Shown here: positions 45,482 through 54,786 of the stretch, in pieces | Numbering within the stretch: position 1 is the stretch's first letter | How the letters are laid out: each line of letters starts with the position of its first letter | DNA from: Runella rosea | GTDB taxonomy: Bacteria; Bacteroidota; Bacteroidia; Cytophagales; Spirosomataceae | Direction: 5' to 3' | Assembly (NCBI RefSeq): GCF_003325355.1 | Contig: NZ_CP030850.1 | Span: 4,030,001-4,094,000 of the forward strand | DNA length: 64,000 bases | The notes under the pieces: generated by a model | Told to the model about the DNA's origin: nothing | Seen by the model: the letters and a program-made list of their open reading frames with translations, nothing else | Databases searched by the model: none | Made by a program: the position numbers and the translations under genes

Positions 45482-47902
45482 ATGGTTAACAAAGCCTCCT
45501 CAATTTTGCTTTTCATTCTTACATTTTGCACATCTGCACTTTTGGCGCAAACCAAAGGAACTGTTCTATCGGGCAAAATCAGGGATGCCCAAACCAAAGC
45601 AGCGCTCCCATTTGTAAATATTGTATTGAAAACCGACATCGACAGTGCTTTTGTGGTCGGGACTATCACCAATGAAGAAGGGATTTTTTCGCTGCCTTCC
45701 GTCAAAAAAGGCAAATACAAATTGACGGCTTCGTTTGTAGGGTATCAGGTTACCATGCAAACGGTATCGGTGGGGCAATTGAGCGACTTTTTAGACTTGG
45801 GCACCATCGACTTGCCTGAAGACAGCCAGACACTTGAAGAAGTAAAGGTAGTGGCGCAGCAACAGGGCATTGCGGGCACAATGGATAAGAAAACATTTAT
45901 GACCACCGATAATATCAGTCAAACTGGCGGCTCAGTATTACAAATGATGAATAATCTTCCAGGCATTACTACCTCACAGGAAGGTAAAATTCAGCTTAGA
46001 GGCAGCGATAAAGTAGTGGTGCTGATTGACGGCAAACAAACCGCATTGACAGGCTTTGGCAGTCAAACAGGCCTTGATAATTTGCCAGCTTCGGCCATTG
46101 AAAAAATTGAAATCATCAACAACCCTTCTGCCAAATACGATGCCAACGGCAACGCTGGCATTATCAACATCATTTTCAAAAAAAATGAACAGTACGGTTG
46201 GAACGGAAAAGTCGGCTTAGCGGCAGGATTAGGCACTTTGTGGGTTAGAAAAGAAAACTTGCCTAAGATTCGTCCACAGTTCCAGAATACTCCTAAGCTG
46301 AATCCTTCCTTTTCCATCAATCACCGCAAACACAAAGCCAATGTATTCTTACAGGGCGATTGGCTTTATACCCAAACGCTCAATAAAAATGAGTTTTCTA
46401 CCCGGACCTATGATACGGGAGAAAACATCATTCAGCAAATCAAACGTAACCGGACTACCACTTATGCCACCGTCAAAACGGGGATGGACTACGCTTTTAA
46501 TGCCAACAATACACTGACGGTTTCGGGGTTGTTTAATCGTGAAAAGATTCTTGACAATGGCGATAATCCCTATTTTAAGGGAGATTTCTCCAATCGGTAT
46601 CGTTTGTGGCAATTTTTGGAGGATGAGGTAAAATATACCGCCATGGCCACGGCAGTGTTTGTCCATAAATTCCGACAGCCAGGACGTTTGCTGAATTTCA
46701 ATTATAATTATACGTTTCACCGCGAAGATGAAAAATACTTCTTTACCAACACCCTGCCAGCTTCTACAGGTACTGACTCCTTCAAATTGCTGTCGGATGA
46801 GCAAGTTTCGGACTTTAACGTTGACTACATTCGCCCGCTTCGGCAGGGCAAGCTGGAAACGGGCGTCAAGTTGAGAAGACGGAGTATTCCGGTCAATATG
46901 CAATTCTTTCCTGGTCAAAATTCGCCGTTGGACGTAAATGCTGGCGGTTGGGCCAATTATTACGAAACCATTCCCGCCCTGTACGGAAACTATGTGTTTG
47001 AGAACGATAATATCGAATTGGAGGGCGGCCTACGTGTCGAGTACGTAAAAGTCAATTACGAAGTAAATCCGAACCATAACACCTACAAAAGTGACGGATA
47101 TAACTACACACAGCCTTTTCCGAACTTGCGGCTGGCCTATAAGCTCAATGATAAAAACAAAATTTCATTCTTTTTCAACAGGCGCGTAGACCGTCCCAAC
47201 GAGGTAGATATTCGTATTTTTCCCAAGTATGATGAGCCCGAGTTGATAAAAGTTGGCAACCCAACCCTCAAACCTCAGTTTACAAGTTCTTTTGAAGTAG
47301 GTTATAAAACCAATTGGCTAAACGGCAACCTTTATGCTGCGGCGTATCAGCGAATCACGGACGGTACCATTACACGCATTGCCACTCAAGTGTCGGGAAG
47401 TGTTTTATTATATAACATCTTTCAGAACATCGGACGAAGCTACAATACTGGCATAGAAATAGTGTGGCAACAGCAACTTACTAAACCCGTGTCGTTGAAT
47501 GCAAGTGTCAATATTTACCAAAATACAATCAATGCATTTTCGGTTACCAACAAATACCCCGTACCCACAACCTATACCACCGATAAACAGCAACTCGTAT
47601 CTGGAAACATGAAGCTGAACTCTCTGGCGCATTTGTCAAATGGCTTTGATGTACAGGTCAGCGCCGTTTATTTAGCACCTGACCTGATCCCGCAGGGGCG
47701 CATCGAACAACGCTTTTCTCTTGATTTAGGCATTAAGAAGAATGTACAAAAAAAAGGTAAAGGTGATGTATTTTTAAACGCTACCGATTTACTGAATACC
47801 ATGCAGATTAGAAAAAAAATTACGGGAAATGGCTTTGTACTGCAAAGCACTGATTATTACGAAACACAGGTAGTGCGCGTAGGCTATAATCGCAAGTTTT
47901 AA
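45482..47902 (+). CDS. TonB-dependent outer-membrane receptor
   Basis: 806 aa. Signal peptide MVNKASSILLFILTFCTSAL, then LAQ. A carboxypeptidase-regulatory-like beta domain follows (GKIRDAQTKAALPFVNIVLK, about 30-115), then a plug domain (VLQMMNNLPGITTSQEGKIQ, LRGSDKVVVLIDGK, SSAIEKIEIINNPSAKYDA-like) and a 22-strand barrel ending RVGYNRKF. This belongs to the Bacteroidota outer-membrane-beta-barrel receptor group. It starts 11 nt after the czcA-like gene, so it shares the metal-efflux operon. An uptake receptor inside an efflux operon is noteworthy; it could move metal, a chelate, or have an export-related role. Confidence 0.92.
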   Translation: MVNKASSILLFILTFCTSALLAQTKGTVLSGKIRDAQTKAALPFVNIVLKTDIDSAFVVGTITNEEGIFSLPSVKKGKYKLTASFVGYQVTMQTVSVGQLSDFLDLGTIDLPEDSQTLEEVKVVAQQQGIAGTMDKKTFMTTDNISQTGGSVLQMMNNLPGITTSQEGKIQLRGSDKVVVLIDGKQTALTGFGSQTGLDNLPASAIEKIEIINNPSAKYDANGNAGIINIIFKKNEQYGWNGKVGLAAGLGTLWVRKENLPKIRPQFQNTPKLNPSFSINHRKHKANVFLQGDWLYTQTLNKNEFSTRTYDTGENIIQQIKRNRTTTYATVKTGMDYAFNANNTLTVSGLFNREKILDNGDNPYFKGDFSNRYRLWQFLEDEVKYTAMATAVFVHKFRQPGRLLNFNYNYTFHREDEKYFFTNTLPASTGTDSFKLLSDEQVSDFNVDYIRPLRQGKLETGVKLRRRSIPVNMQFFPGQNSPLDVNAGGWANYYETIPALYGNYVFENDNIELEGGLRVEYVKVNYEVNPNHNTYKSDGYNYTQPFPNLRLAYKLNDKNKISFFFNRRVDRPNEVDIRIFPKYDEPELIKVGNPTLKPQFTSSFEVGYKTNWLNGNLYAAAYQRITDGTITRIATQVSGSVLLYNIFQNIGRSYNTGIEIVWQQQLTKPVSLNASVNIYQNTINAFSVTNKYPVPTTYTTDKQQLVSGNMKLNSLAHLSNGFDVQVSAVYLAPDLIPQGRIEQRFSLDLGIKKNVQKKGKGDVFLNATDLLNTMQIRKKITGNGFVLQSTDYYETQVVRVGYNRKF

Positions 47903-47923
47903 TAAGAAATAAGCTAAACGACC

Positions 47924-48547
47924 ATGAATGAAATCCTCTTTGGCGCATTGATTTTAAGCATCTTACACGCGCTGATTCCCAGTCATTGGCTACCTTTTGT
48001 GACCATTGGCAAAACCGAACACTGGTCTGAAGGCCGCACCCTGACGGTTACGGCCCTCGCAGGCTTGGCCCATACCGTCAGCACAAGCATTTTGGGGCTT
48101 ATCATCGGATACGCGGGTTATGAATTATCAGAAAGCTATCACGAACTTGCCGAAAGCGTTATTCCTGCGGTCTTGTTGATGTTGGGGCTTTGGTACTTGA
48201 TGCAACATATTAGACATTCTCACGCTCATGAGCACATTGACCCGTCTACGATTAATGGCAAATCGTTTAAGGCCCTGCTTTTGTCGCTTTGTTTGGGCAT
48301 GTTTTTATCGCCTTGCATGGAAATCAACGCCTACTTCCTGAGTGCGGGTGCGTTGGGTTGGCAGGCGTTGGGCTTCGTTGCTTTGATTTACAACGTGGTT
48401 ACGTTGGCAGGAATGATCTTAATGGTTTGGGTAGCGAGCCGTGGTTTACGGTTGGTCAATGCGCACTGGTTCGAGCATAACGAGAACCTTATTACGGGAC
48501 TTACACTCATTGGGTTAGCCATTTTAAATTTCTTTATTGAGTTCTAA
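47924..48547 (+). CDS. NicO/RcnA-like membrane protein
   Basis: 207 aa with about six membrane helices. The first helix carries HALIPSHWLPFV and the second GLAHTVSTS, a His-Ala-Leu-x-Pro-x-His plus Gly-x-Ala-His arrangement that mirrors the metal-binding HALDADH and GHS motifs of NicO/RcnA nickel/cobalt transporters. A loop has HSHAHEHID. I call it NicO-like by these motifs only, with no full-length similarity confirmed. It lies between the TonB-dependent receptor and the P-type ATPase in the same operon, which supports a role in metal movement. Confidence 0.65.
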   Translation: MNEILFGALILSILHALIPSHWLPFVTIGKTEHWSEGRTLTVTALAGLAHTVSTSILGLIIGYAGYELSESYHELAESVIPAVLLMLGLWYLMQHIRHSHAHEHIDPSTINGKSFKALLLSLCLGMFLSPCMEINAYFLSAGALGWQALGFVALIYNVVTLAGMILMVWVASRGLRLVNAHWFEHNENLITGLTLIGLAILNFFIEF

Positions 48548-48560
48548 AAAAGGCATTTAT

Positions 48561-50522
48561 ATGAAAAACACCGATAGTGTACCTTTGGCGCAACAAGCTC
48601 CCGAAAAAGCCAATAAGCCTACCCAAAGCCACGAACATAATCACTCAAAAGCCCCTGAAGAAAGTCTCCTGAAAATCTATTGGCGGTTGTGGTTGAGCTT
48701 GGCTATTTTGATTTGTTTTCTGCTGGTAACATTTGTATTATCCTATACATTACCCCAACCCGTAGAAATAGGCCTGATGGTGGCGGCCTACTTATTGGCG
48801 GGCTATCCTACCCTCGAAAGAGCTTTTCGCTCAATAAAACGCGGCGATTTTTTCAATGAATTTACGTTGATGTCAATCGCTACACTCGGTGCTTTTTACA
48901 TTGGCGAATACAGCGAAGGCGTGGCCGTAATGGTCTTTTACGAAATCGGCGAGCTGTTTCAGAGTCTGGCAGTAAATCGTTCCAAACGTTCAATCAAAGC
49001 CTTATTGGATATTCGGCCCGATTCTGTTACTGTCATAAGAAATGGAAATCATCAGGTAATTCACCCTTCTGACGCGGTAATCGGGGAAACACTGATGGTA
49101 AAAGCGGGCGAAAAAATCGCCCTTGACGGTACACTTCTCACCGAAAAAGCCACTTTCAATACCTCCGCCCTCACGGGAGAATCTCGCCCCGCTACCAAAC
49201 GCGCTGGCGATGCCGTATTGGCGGGGATGATTAACTTAGAGACGGTCATTGAAATGCAGGTTTCGACCGCTTTCAAGGACTCTAAGCTGTCACGCATTTT
49301 GTCTATGGTGCAGGACGCCACCGCCCGAAAAGCCCCTACCCAACTGTTTATCAGTCGCTTTGCCAAAGTATACACGCCCATTGTCTTCTTTTTGGCATTA
49401 TCGGTAATTCTCCTTCCTTTCTTTTTTGTGGATACCTATCAATTCAAAGAATGGCTGTACCGAGGCATGGTTTTTCTGGTGATTGCATGTCCGTGTGCCT
49501 TAACGGTCTCTATTCCACTAGGCTATTTTGGAGGAATTGGGCTGGCTTCTCGTCACGGAATTTTGGTTAAAGGCGCTAATTTTTTGGATGTAATGACCGA
49601 GTTAAGCACCGTTGTTTCTGACAAAACGGGAACCCTGACCAAAGGAGTTTTCAAGGTTCAGGAAATAAAAACAAGCCTTGACAAACAGGGATTTATTCAA
49701 ACAGTAGCGGCGCTGGAAAAGTCCTCAACGCACCCCATTGCCAAAGCCATCGTTGAATATGCCCGTGACAAAACCCAAACACTTCAACTTAACGTGGAAC
49801 AGGTAGAAGAAATCGCAGGACAGGGTTTAAAAGGAATTGTTGATGGCCAAAACGTTCTGTGCGGCAATCTTAAACTTATGCAAAAATTCAACATTACCTA
49901 TCCCACCGAACTAGAACAAATCGTTGACACCATCGTCACCGTTTCCATTGATAATCAATATATTGGCTATATTACCATTGCCGATGAAGTAAAAGAAGAT
50001 GCCGCCCAAACCGTAGCTGACTTAAAAAAACTGGGTATCGAGATCATTATGCTTTCGGGCGATAAAGCGGCGGTGGTTCAAAAAATAGCCGACCAACTTC
50101 ACATCTCAACCGCCTACGGCGATTTGCTTCCAGAAGATAAAGTACAAAAAGTACAGGAGCTTAAAAACGCGGGTAAACGCATCGCTTTCGTTGGCGATGG
50201 GGTCAATGATGCGCCCGTCGTGGCCCTTGCTGATGCGGGTATCGCCATGGGCGGCTTAGGCTCGGATGCCACCATCGAAACCGCTGATATTGTGATTCAA
50301 AATGACCAACCTTCCCGAATTGTGACCGCCATTAAAATCGGCAAACTCACCAAACAAGTGGTTTGGCAAAACATTATCTTGGCCATGGGCGTAAAAATAG
50401 CCGTCATGGCGCTGGGAGCGGGCGGTGTAGCCAACCTTTGGGAAGCCGTTTTTGCCGACGTAGGCGTGGCGTTATTGGCGATTTTGAATGCTTACCGAAT
50501 TCAATCCAAAACCCTCTCCTAA
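48561..50522 (+). CDS. Zn/Cd-type P1B ATPase (ZntA/CadA-like) without HMA domain
   Basis: 653 aa from the ATG at 48561; the frame is open upstream but only from a TTG. It has no CxxC heavy-metal domain; instead it has a short His-rich tail (THSEHNHSK-like: SHEHNHSK at 23-30). The catalytic landmarks are TGES (205-208), the translocation CPC (310-312), the phosphorylated Asp in DKTGT (354-358) and GDGVNDAP. The last helices contain MGVKIAVMALG and FADVGVALLAILNA, the P1B-2 signature for Zn/Cd/Pb. It should export these ions from the cytoplasm to the periplasm. Confidence 0.93.
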   Translation: MKNTDSVPLAQQAPEKANKPTQSHEHNHSKAPEESLLKIYWRLWLSLAILICFLLVTFVLSYTLPQPVEIGLMVAAYLLAGYPTLERAFRSIKRGDFFNEFTLMSIATLGAFYIGEYSEGVAVMVFYEIGELFQSLAVNRSKRSIKALLDIRPDSVTVIRNGNHQVIHPSDAVIGETLMVKAGEKIALDGTLLTEKATFNTSALTGESRPATKRAGDAVLAGMINLETVIEMQVSTAFKDSKLSRILSMVQDATARKAPTQLFISRFAKVYTPIVFFLALSVILLPFFFVDTYQFKEWLYRGMVFLVIACPCALTVSIPLGYFGGIGLASRHGILVKGANFLDVMTELSTVVSDKTGTLTKGVFKVQEIKTSLDKQGFIQTVAALEKSSTHPIAKAIVEYARDKTQTLQLNVEQVEEIAGQGLKGIVDGQNVLCGNLKLMQKFNITYPTELEQIVDTIVTVSIDNQYIGYITIADEVKEDAAQTVADLKKLGIEIIMLSGDKAAVVQKIADQLHISTAYGDLLPEDKVQKVQELKNAGKRIAFVGDGVNDAPVVALADAGIAMGGLGSDATIETADIVIQNDQPSRIVTAIKIGKLTKQVVWQNIILAMGVKIAVMALGAGGVANLWEAVFADVGVALLAILNAYRIQSKTLS

Positions 50523-50526
50523 CCAC

Positions 50527-50946
50527 ATGACCAAGTATTCAGACATCGACGATTTTTTTGCCAATCAAACCCCCGAAATCCGACAAGTACTCCAGTACAT
50601 TCGGCAGTTACTGCTCGTCGCACACCCCAAAATGCGCGAAAAGTTTATGTACAGCAATACCATTTTTTTTATTTGCCTAGACTATGTCTGTTATTTTGGA
50701 AAAATCCACAAAACGAAAGGCGTGGAAATTGGCTTTGTAAAAGGTTTTTTGTTGTCAAACGAGCAGGGATTGCTGGAAGATAAAGGCCGCAAGCTCATAC
50801 GGGGAGTTACGGTGCGTAACCTTCAGGAATTCAAGGCCATAGAAGATGCCTTTCTGGAAATTGTGCAGGAAGCCATTCTAATTAATGAAACACAGCCCGA
50901 GAAAACCTTCGCCAAAATTATTTTTGGAACGCGCAAAAAAAAGTAG
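50527..50946 (+). CDS. DUF1801-family protein
   Basis: 139 aa, started at the ATG at 50527, four nt beyond the ATPase stop. It has the DUF1801 (YdhG-like) pattern: helical start (DIDDFFANQTPEIRQVLQYI), then REKFMYSNTIFFICLDYVC, GVEIGFVKGFLLS and a C-terminal helix. The fold is related to SRPBCC/YdhG proteins; the function is unknown. It seems to be the last gene of the metal-efflux operon, but the link to metal is only by position. Its stop codon lies inside a palindromic repeat that may end the transcript. Confidence 0.75.
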   Translation: MTKYSDIDDFFANQTPEIRQVLQYIRQLLLVAHPKMREKFMYSNTIFFICLDYVCYFGKIHKTKGVEIGFVKGFLLSNEQGLLEDKGRKLIRGVTVRNLQEFKAIEDAFLEIVQEAILINETQPEKTFAKIIFGTRKKK

Positions 50947-50970
50947 CGACGCATGATGGTGCGTCGCTAC
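50943..50970. repeat. Palindromic repeat / terminator after the metal operon
   Basis: GTAGCGACGCA (50943-50953) and TGCGTCGCTAC (50960-50970) form a perfect 11-bp hairpin with the loop TGATGG. The TAG stop of the DUF1801 gene is inside its left arm. The style (GTAG.GACGC repeats) is common in Bacteroidota, where it is dispersed. It can serve as a bidirectional terminator for the convergent gene ending at 50997. Confidence 0.7.
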
Positions 50971-50996
50971 ACAATAAGTTCTCCTAATTGAATTGA

Positions 50997-53024
50997 TTAA
51001 TAACTCAAAATCGTAAACTCGGTACGACGGTTTTTCTGGTGCTCCTCTTCGGTCTTCGCATCTTTGATTACCAACTGAGTTTCTCCGTATCCTTTAGCCA
51101 CCATTCGTTCACGTGCTATACCTTTGGAAGCAATGTAATCCACCGCCGACTGTGCCCTATTTTGAGAAAGCTTCTTATTATACGCATCCGTATCGCGTGC
51201 ATCTGTGTGGGAGCTTAGCTCAATGTTTACGGTTGGATTATCATTCAGGATTTGTACCAACTTATCCAGTTCAACCGCCGCATCGGGCCTGATGTTGAAC
51301 TTGTTAAGGTCATAGTAGATATTTTCCAACACAAACGTTTTATTCAACGACAGACGATCCAATTTCAGCGCTACATAAAAGGTAGTGTCCATAGTTAGCT
51401 TCTTACGGAAAATCTGCGGAATTGCCTTGCCAGCCATCGTAAATGGCTCGCGTTTAGTGATATATCCCCGCTTTTCAACCAACAACGAATAATCTTTTCC
51501 TTCTTCCAGCGGAAACGTACCAAACACACCACCACCTGTTGAAACGCCTTGGCCTACCAAGCTATCTGCGCTGATTTCAAATATTTTTACAATGACCGAA
51601 TCGAGCAAAGCGGCTGGTGTTTCGTTGGAAGCAACCGTTCCTGCCAAGTAGTAATTGACGATTTTAGGCGGCTCGGGCTTGCCAACCGTTCGGCGACGAG
51701 GGTCGTCCAGTGGTAATTTTTCAAGCTCGGCAATTTGATTAGAATCCAACCCTACGCTTTCATCTTCAAAGGTATAAATATCGTCATCTCCCTTTCCTCC
51801 TTCGCGGTTGGAAGAGAAGAAACCGTATTTCATTTCTTCATCGGCATACACTAATCCAAAATCGTCAAAGCGGGAATTGATGGGGGCACCGAGGTTTTCA
51901 ATGGTAATTACCCCTTGAGAACGCGTTGCCACAAATAAATCCAGTTTGCCTAAGCCCGGGTGACCGTCAGACGCGAAATACAGTTTCGCATCAGGGCCTA
52001 CGTACGGAAACATCTCATCGCCAGGCGTGTTAATATCTTTACCCATATTTACCGGCTTACTGAAACGCCCAGAGGCATCCATATTGGCTCGATAAATATC
52101 GATTCCTCCTACGCCACCGGGACGATTGGAGCAGAAATACAAAGTCCGTCCATCGCGCGAAAAGGCAGGGCTTCCGTCCCAAGCGGCTGAATCACTGACT
52201 GGAATCAGGCGCGGCTCGGTCCATTTATTACTCGCAAAGCGGCTCAGATACAAATCTACATCAGCGGCTCCTTTCTTTTTACCCGTATTTCCGCGAGCAA
52301 ATACAACGGTTTTCCCGTCCTTGGTAAACGTAACGTTGGCTTCATTGACTCCCTCCAAAAACAAGGCTGGACTGAACACCTCTGGCTCGCCGCCTGTTTC
52401 GTCATAGTTTTCGGCCAATTTTACTTTATAAATTCCCGTCATCGGCATCCCGTTGTTTTTGTACAAGGTCGCTTTGCGGGTAGCGGCAAAAATCAGGTCT
52501 TCATCTTTCACAAAAGGCGAAAATTCTGCGCCAGAAGTATTAAGTTTATCCAAGTTTTTGACCAGATAAAAGGTCTTTTTCTGTTGAATGATCTCAATTG
52601 CTTTGAGGGTATACAACTCTCGGTTTGCTTTTTCGGTCGCTACTTTATTGGTAGGATTGCTCGCAATGTATTTTTCGAGTTGAGCGGCGGCTTCGGCGTA
52701 CTTGCCTGCGGCTTTGAGCGCAAAGGCATAATTAAAGGGGGCTTCTGGATTGGTTATCCCGTTTTCTAAGGCTTTTTGATAATACGGAACCGCCAACTCA
52801 AAACGATTCGACATGCGAAACGATTCGGCAATGAGATAATTGGCACGACCAAGTTCGTAACCAGCGGTAACTGCCGTCTGTAAATCCTTAATTGCCAGGC
52901 TGTATTCACCGTTGTCAAACTTGCGAACTCCCTGTTTAAAAATAGATTGTGTAGAATTACACGCGGTCAAAATGGCCATTAAACCCACAAAGGCCAAGCC
53001 GGATATGAATGTATGCTTTTGCAT
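50997..53024 (-). CDS. PorE-like TPR/PD40/OmpA lipoprotein
   Basis: 675 aa. The signal ends in AILTAC, a lipobox with Cys at 22. The domain order is TPR repeats (about 30-145), a PD40/beta-propeller (about 165-415: SPAFSRDGRTLYFCSNRPG, PYVGPDAKLYFASDGHPG), a carboxypeptidase-regulatory-like domain (about 460-555) and a C-terminal OmpA domain (about 565-675: IELSSHTDARDTDAYNK, QKNRRTEFTILSY). PorE of the type IX secretion system has this order and anchors the system to peptidoglycan. No other T9SS gene is in the window, so this is a likely but unproven PorE orthologue. Confidence 0.78.
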   Translation of the reverse strand: MQKHTFISGLAFVGLMAILTACNSTQSIFKQGVRKFDNGEYSLAIKDLQTAVTAGYELGRANYLIAESFRMSNRFELAVPYYQKALENGITNPEAPFNYAFALKAAGKYAEAAAQLEKYIASNPTNKVATEKANRELYTLKAIEIIQQKKTFYLVKNLDKLNTSGAEFSPFVKDEDLIFAATRKATLYKNNGMPMTGIYKVKLAENYDETGGEPEVFSPALFLEGVNEANVTFTKDGKTVVFARGNTGKKKGAADVDLYLSRFASNKWTEPRLIPVSDSAAWDGSPAFSRDGRTLYFCSNRPGGVGGIDIYRANMDASGRFSKPVNMGKDINTPGDEMFPYVGPDAKLYFASDGHPGLGKLDLFVATRSQGVITIENLGAPINSRFDDFGLVYADEEMKYGFFSSNREGGKGDDDIYTFEDESVGLDSNQIAELEKLPLDDPRRRTVGKPEPPKIVNYYLAGTVASNETPAALLDSVIVKIFEISADSLVGQGVSTGGGVFGTFPLEEGKDYSLLVEKRGYITKREPFTMAGKAIPQIFRKKLTMDTTFYVALKLDRLSLNKTFVLENIYYDLNKFNIRPDAAVELDKLVQILNDNPTVNIELSSHTDARDTDAYNKKLSQNRAQSAVDYIASKGIARERMVAKGYGETQLVIKDAKTEEEHQKNRRTEFTILSY

Positions 53025-53117
53025 AATAAGTCGGGTGCGATGCGTAAGCGGCTAAGTTAGCAAAATGATTAATTTCTGCTAAACTTTAACGCGAAATAGT
53101 GCTCAAATGTTGCATAA

Positions 53118-53153
53118 AAAAACCTGACGGAGTCGAAATTCCATCAGGTTTTT
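53118..53153 (-). terminator. Terminator of the phosphate transporter gene
   Basis: AAAAACCTGACGG (53118-53130) and CCATCAGGTTTTT (53141-53153) pair with one mismatch around a 10-nt loop. On the minus strand it lies 29 nt after the PiT gene stop and ends in T. It also lies before the start of the PorE-like gene. Confidence 0.75.
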
Positions 53154-53181
53154 AAAAGATATTTCCGTCAATATTTTTGAG

Positions 53182-54600
53182 TTATAAAATCCAGCGGAAA
53201 AATACGTAGAGTGTAAACGACAGAAAAATAGAAACTGGCAATGTCAAAACCCACGCAAGCAAAATATTCCGAACGGTTTTGGCTTGTAGGTTTTTGATTC
53301 CTTTGCTGGCCACCATCGTGCCCGCAATCCCCGACGAGAGCATGTGGGTAGTGCTCACGGGAAGTCCCAACCCAGAAGCCAAGCCTATGGTACTGGCAGC
53401 TACCAGCTCTGCCGATGCTCCCTGCGCATAGGTAAGATGCGACTTACCTATTTTTTCGCCCACGGTCACAACAATACGTTTCCAACCCACCATCGTACCC
53501 AAACCCAACGAAAGTGAAATCATCAGAACGACCCAAAAAGGTGCATAATCAGTATATCGCCGCAGGCCTTTTTTATCATCCGTATTTTCTTTGATGGACG
53601 CTTTATCCTGCTCACTAAGGTTAGCCGAAGCACTTTCTGTCAGTTTTTTCAAATTACTGTTAATCACCAATATGTCGCGGCGCGCATTCAGGCGCTCATC
53701 CTGCCGTATTTTCCCTTCTGTGGTGTGTGCCACTAAGGTATTAAGGTCATTGCTGCTACTTCTGATTTTTGAGAGTTGTTTTTTTTCTTCGATTCCCAGT
53801 AATGTAGTATCAATTTTCGCCAGCGTTTGTTCGATAGTCACCAAGTTTTGCTTCAGTGACTTAGGATCTACTTCATTGTTAAGCGCAAAATACGTGGGTA
53901 CAATACCAATCAAAATTAGCATGACCAACCCCACCCCTTTCTGACCGTCGTTGTTACCATGGAAAAAACTTACCCCTGTACATGTTACAATCAGCACAAT
54001 CCGAATCCACAACGGCGGCTTTTGGTTCTTTTTTGGTTCACTAAATACTTGTTCACGGGCTTCTTTGCTCAGGGCACGCCGCAATACAAACATGAGAATA
54101 ACGGCCAAACTAAACCCAACCAGCGGCGATAACAATAGAGACCCAAAAATTTCGGTGGCTTTGCCCCAGTTTACTCCTGCCCCGTCGGTGGCTTCGGGCA
54201 TCACCGAAAACGCCAAACCTACCCCCAAAATAGAGCCAATCAACGTGTGAGAACTAGAAGAAGGCAATCCGAAATACCAAGTCCCAAAATTCCAGATGAT
54301 GGCGCTCAATAACAACGCAAGCACCATAGCGATACTGTGATATACATTTTGGTCAATGAGCAACTCAACGGGCAAAAGGTTCACAATTCCCATTGCCACG
54401 GCAATCCCTCCCAAGATAACCCCCAAAAAATTACAGAAACCCGACCAGATAACGGCGGTGGTGGGTTTGAGGGAATTGGTGTAAATAACGGTGGCGACGG
54501 CGTTGGCGGTATCGTGAAAACCATTAACAAATTCAAAAGCGCAGGCGCATAAAATGCAAATACAGAGAAGAATAAAAATGTCTGTTTCTAAGCCAAACAT
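53182..54600 (-). CDS. PiT-family inorganic phosphate transporter
   Basis: 472 aa, about ten membrane helices. PiT signatures are present: FVNGFHDTANAVATVIYTNS near the N-terminus and VSTTHMLSSGIAGTMVAS near the C-terminus, with FFHGNNDGQKGVG between. The central cytoplasmic loop (about 230-340) is long, charged and helical. It imports phosphate as a metal-phosphate complex with protons or sodium. No PhoU-like DUF47 partner is adjacent. A probable -7 element lies upstream at 54715. Confidence 0.92.
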   Translation of the reverse strand: MFGLETDIFILLCICILCACAFEFVNGFHDTANAVATVIYTNSLKPTTAVIWSGFCNFLGVILGGIAVAMGIVNLLPVELLIDQNVYHSIAMVLALLLSAIIWNFGTWYFGLPSSSSHTLIGSILGVGLAFSVMPEATDGAGVNWGKATEIFGSLLLSPLVGFSLAVILMFVLRRALSKEAREQVFSEPKKNQKPPLWIRIVLIVTCTGVSFFHGNNDGQKGVGLVMLILIGIVPTYFALNNEVDPKSLKQNLVTIEQTLAKIDTTLLGIEEKKQLSKIRSSSNDLNTLVAHTTEGKIRQDERLNARRDILVINSNLKKLTESASANLSEQDKASIKENTDDKKGLRRYTDYAPFWVVLMISLSLGLGTMVGWKRIVVTVGEKIGKSHLTYAQGASAELVAASTIGLASGLGLPVSTTHMLSSGIAGTMVASKGIKNLQAKTVRNILLAWVLTLPVSIFLSFTLYVFFRWIL

Positions 54601-54714
54601 GGGGAGTTCGTAGTTTATCGTTTATAGTTCACTTTTGCCTTCTTTTTGATACCTTAAAGGCCTACACCTATGTAAACTATCTACTTATGTATTTATTAAG
54701 CTAGGTTTTGAAGG

Positions 54715-54722
54715 CAAAGGTA
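54715..54722 (-). promoter_or_regulatory. Probable -7 element of the phosphate transporter gene
   Basis: TACCTTTG on the minus strand (54722-54715) matches the consensus exactly. The -33 part is weak, so the assignment is tentative. It would give a leader of about 110 nt. Confidence 0.4.
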
Positions 54723-54786
54723 AAGTAAACTTTTGAGGCGTATGTTAAGAAATTGTTAACACCATCTTTCAAAAACAAAGGTTATC

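Noticed and set aside
46349-46918. 189-codon minus-strand frame inside the TonB-dependent receptor gene
   Set aside because: Antisense shadow; no domain or start signal.
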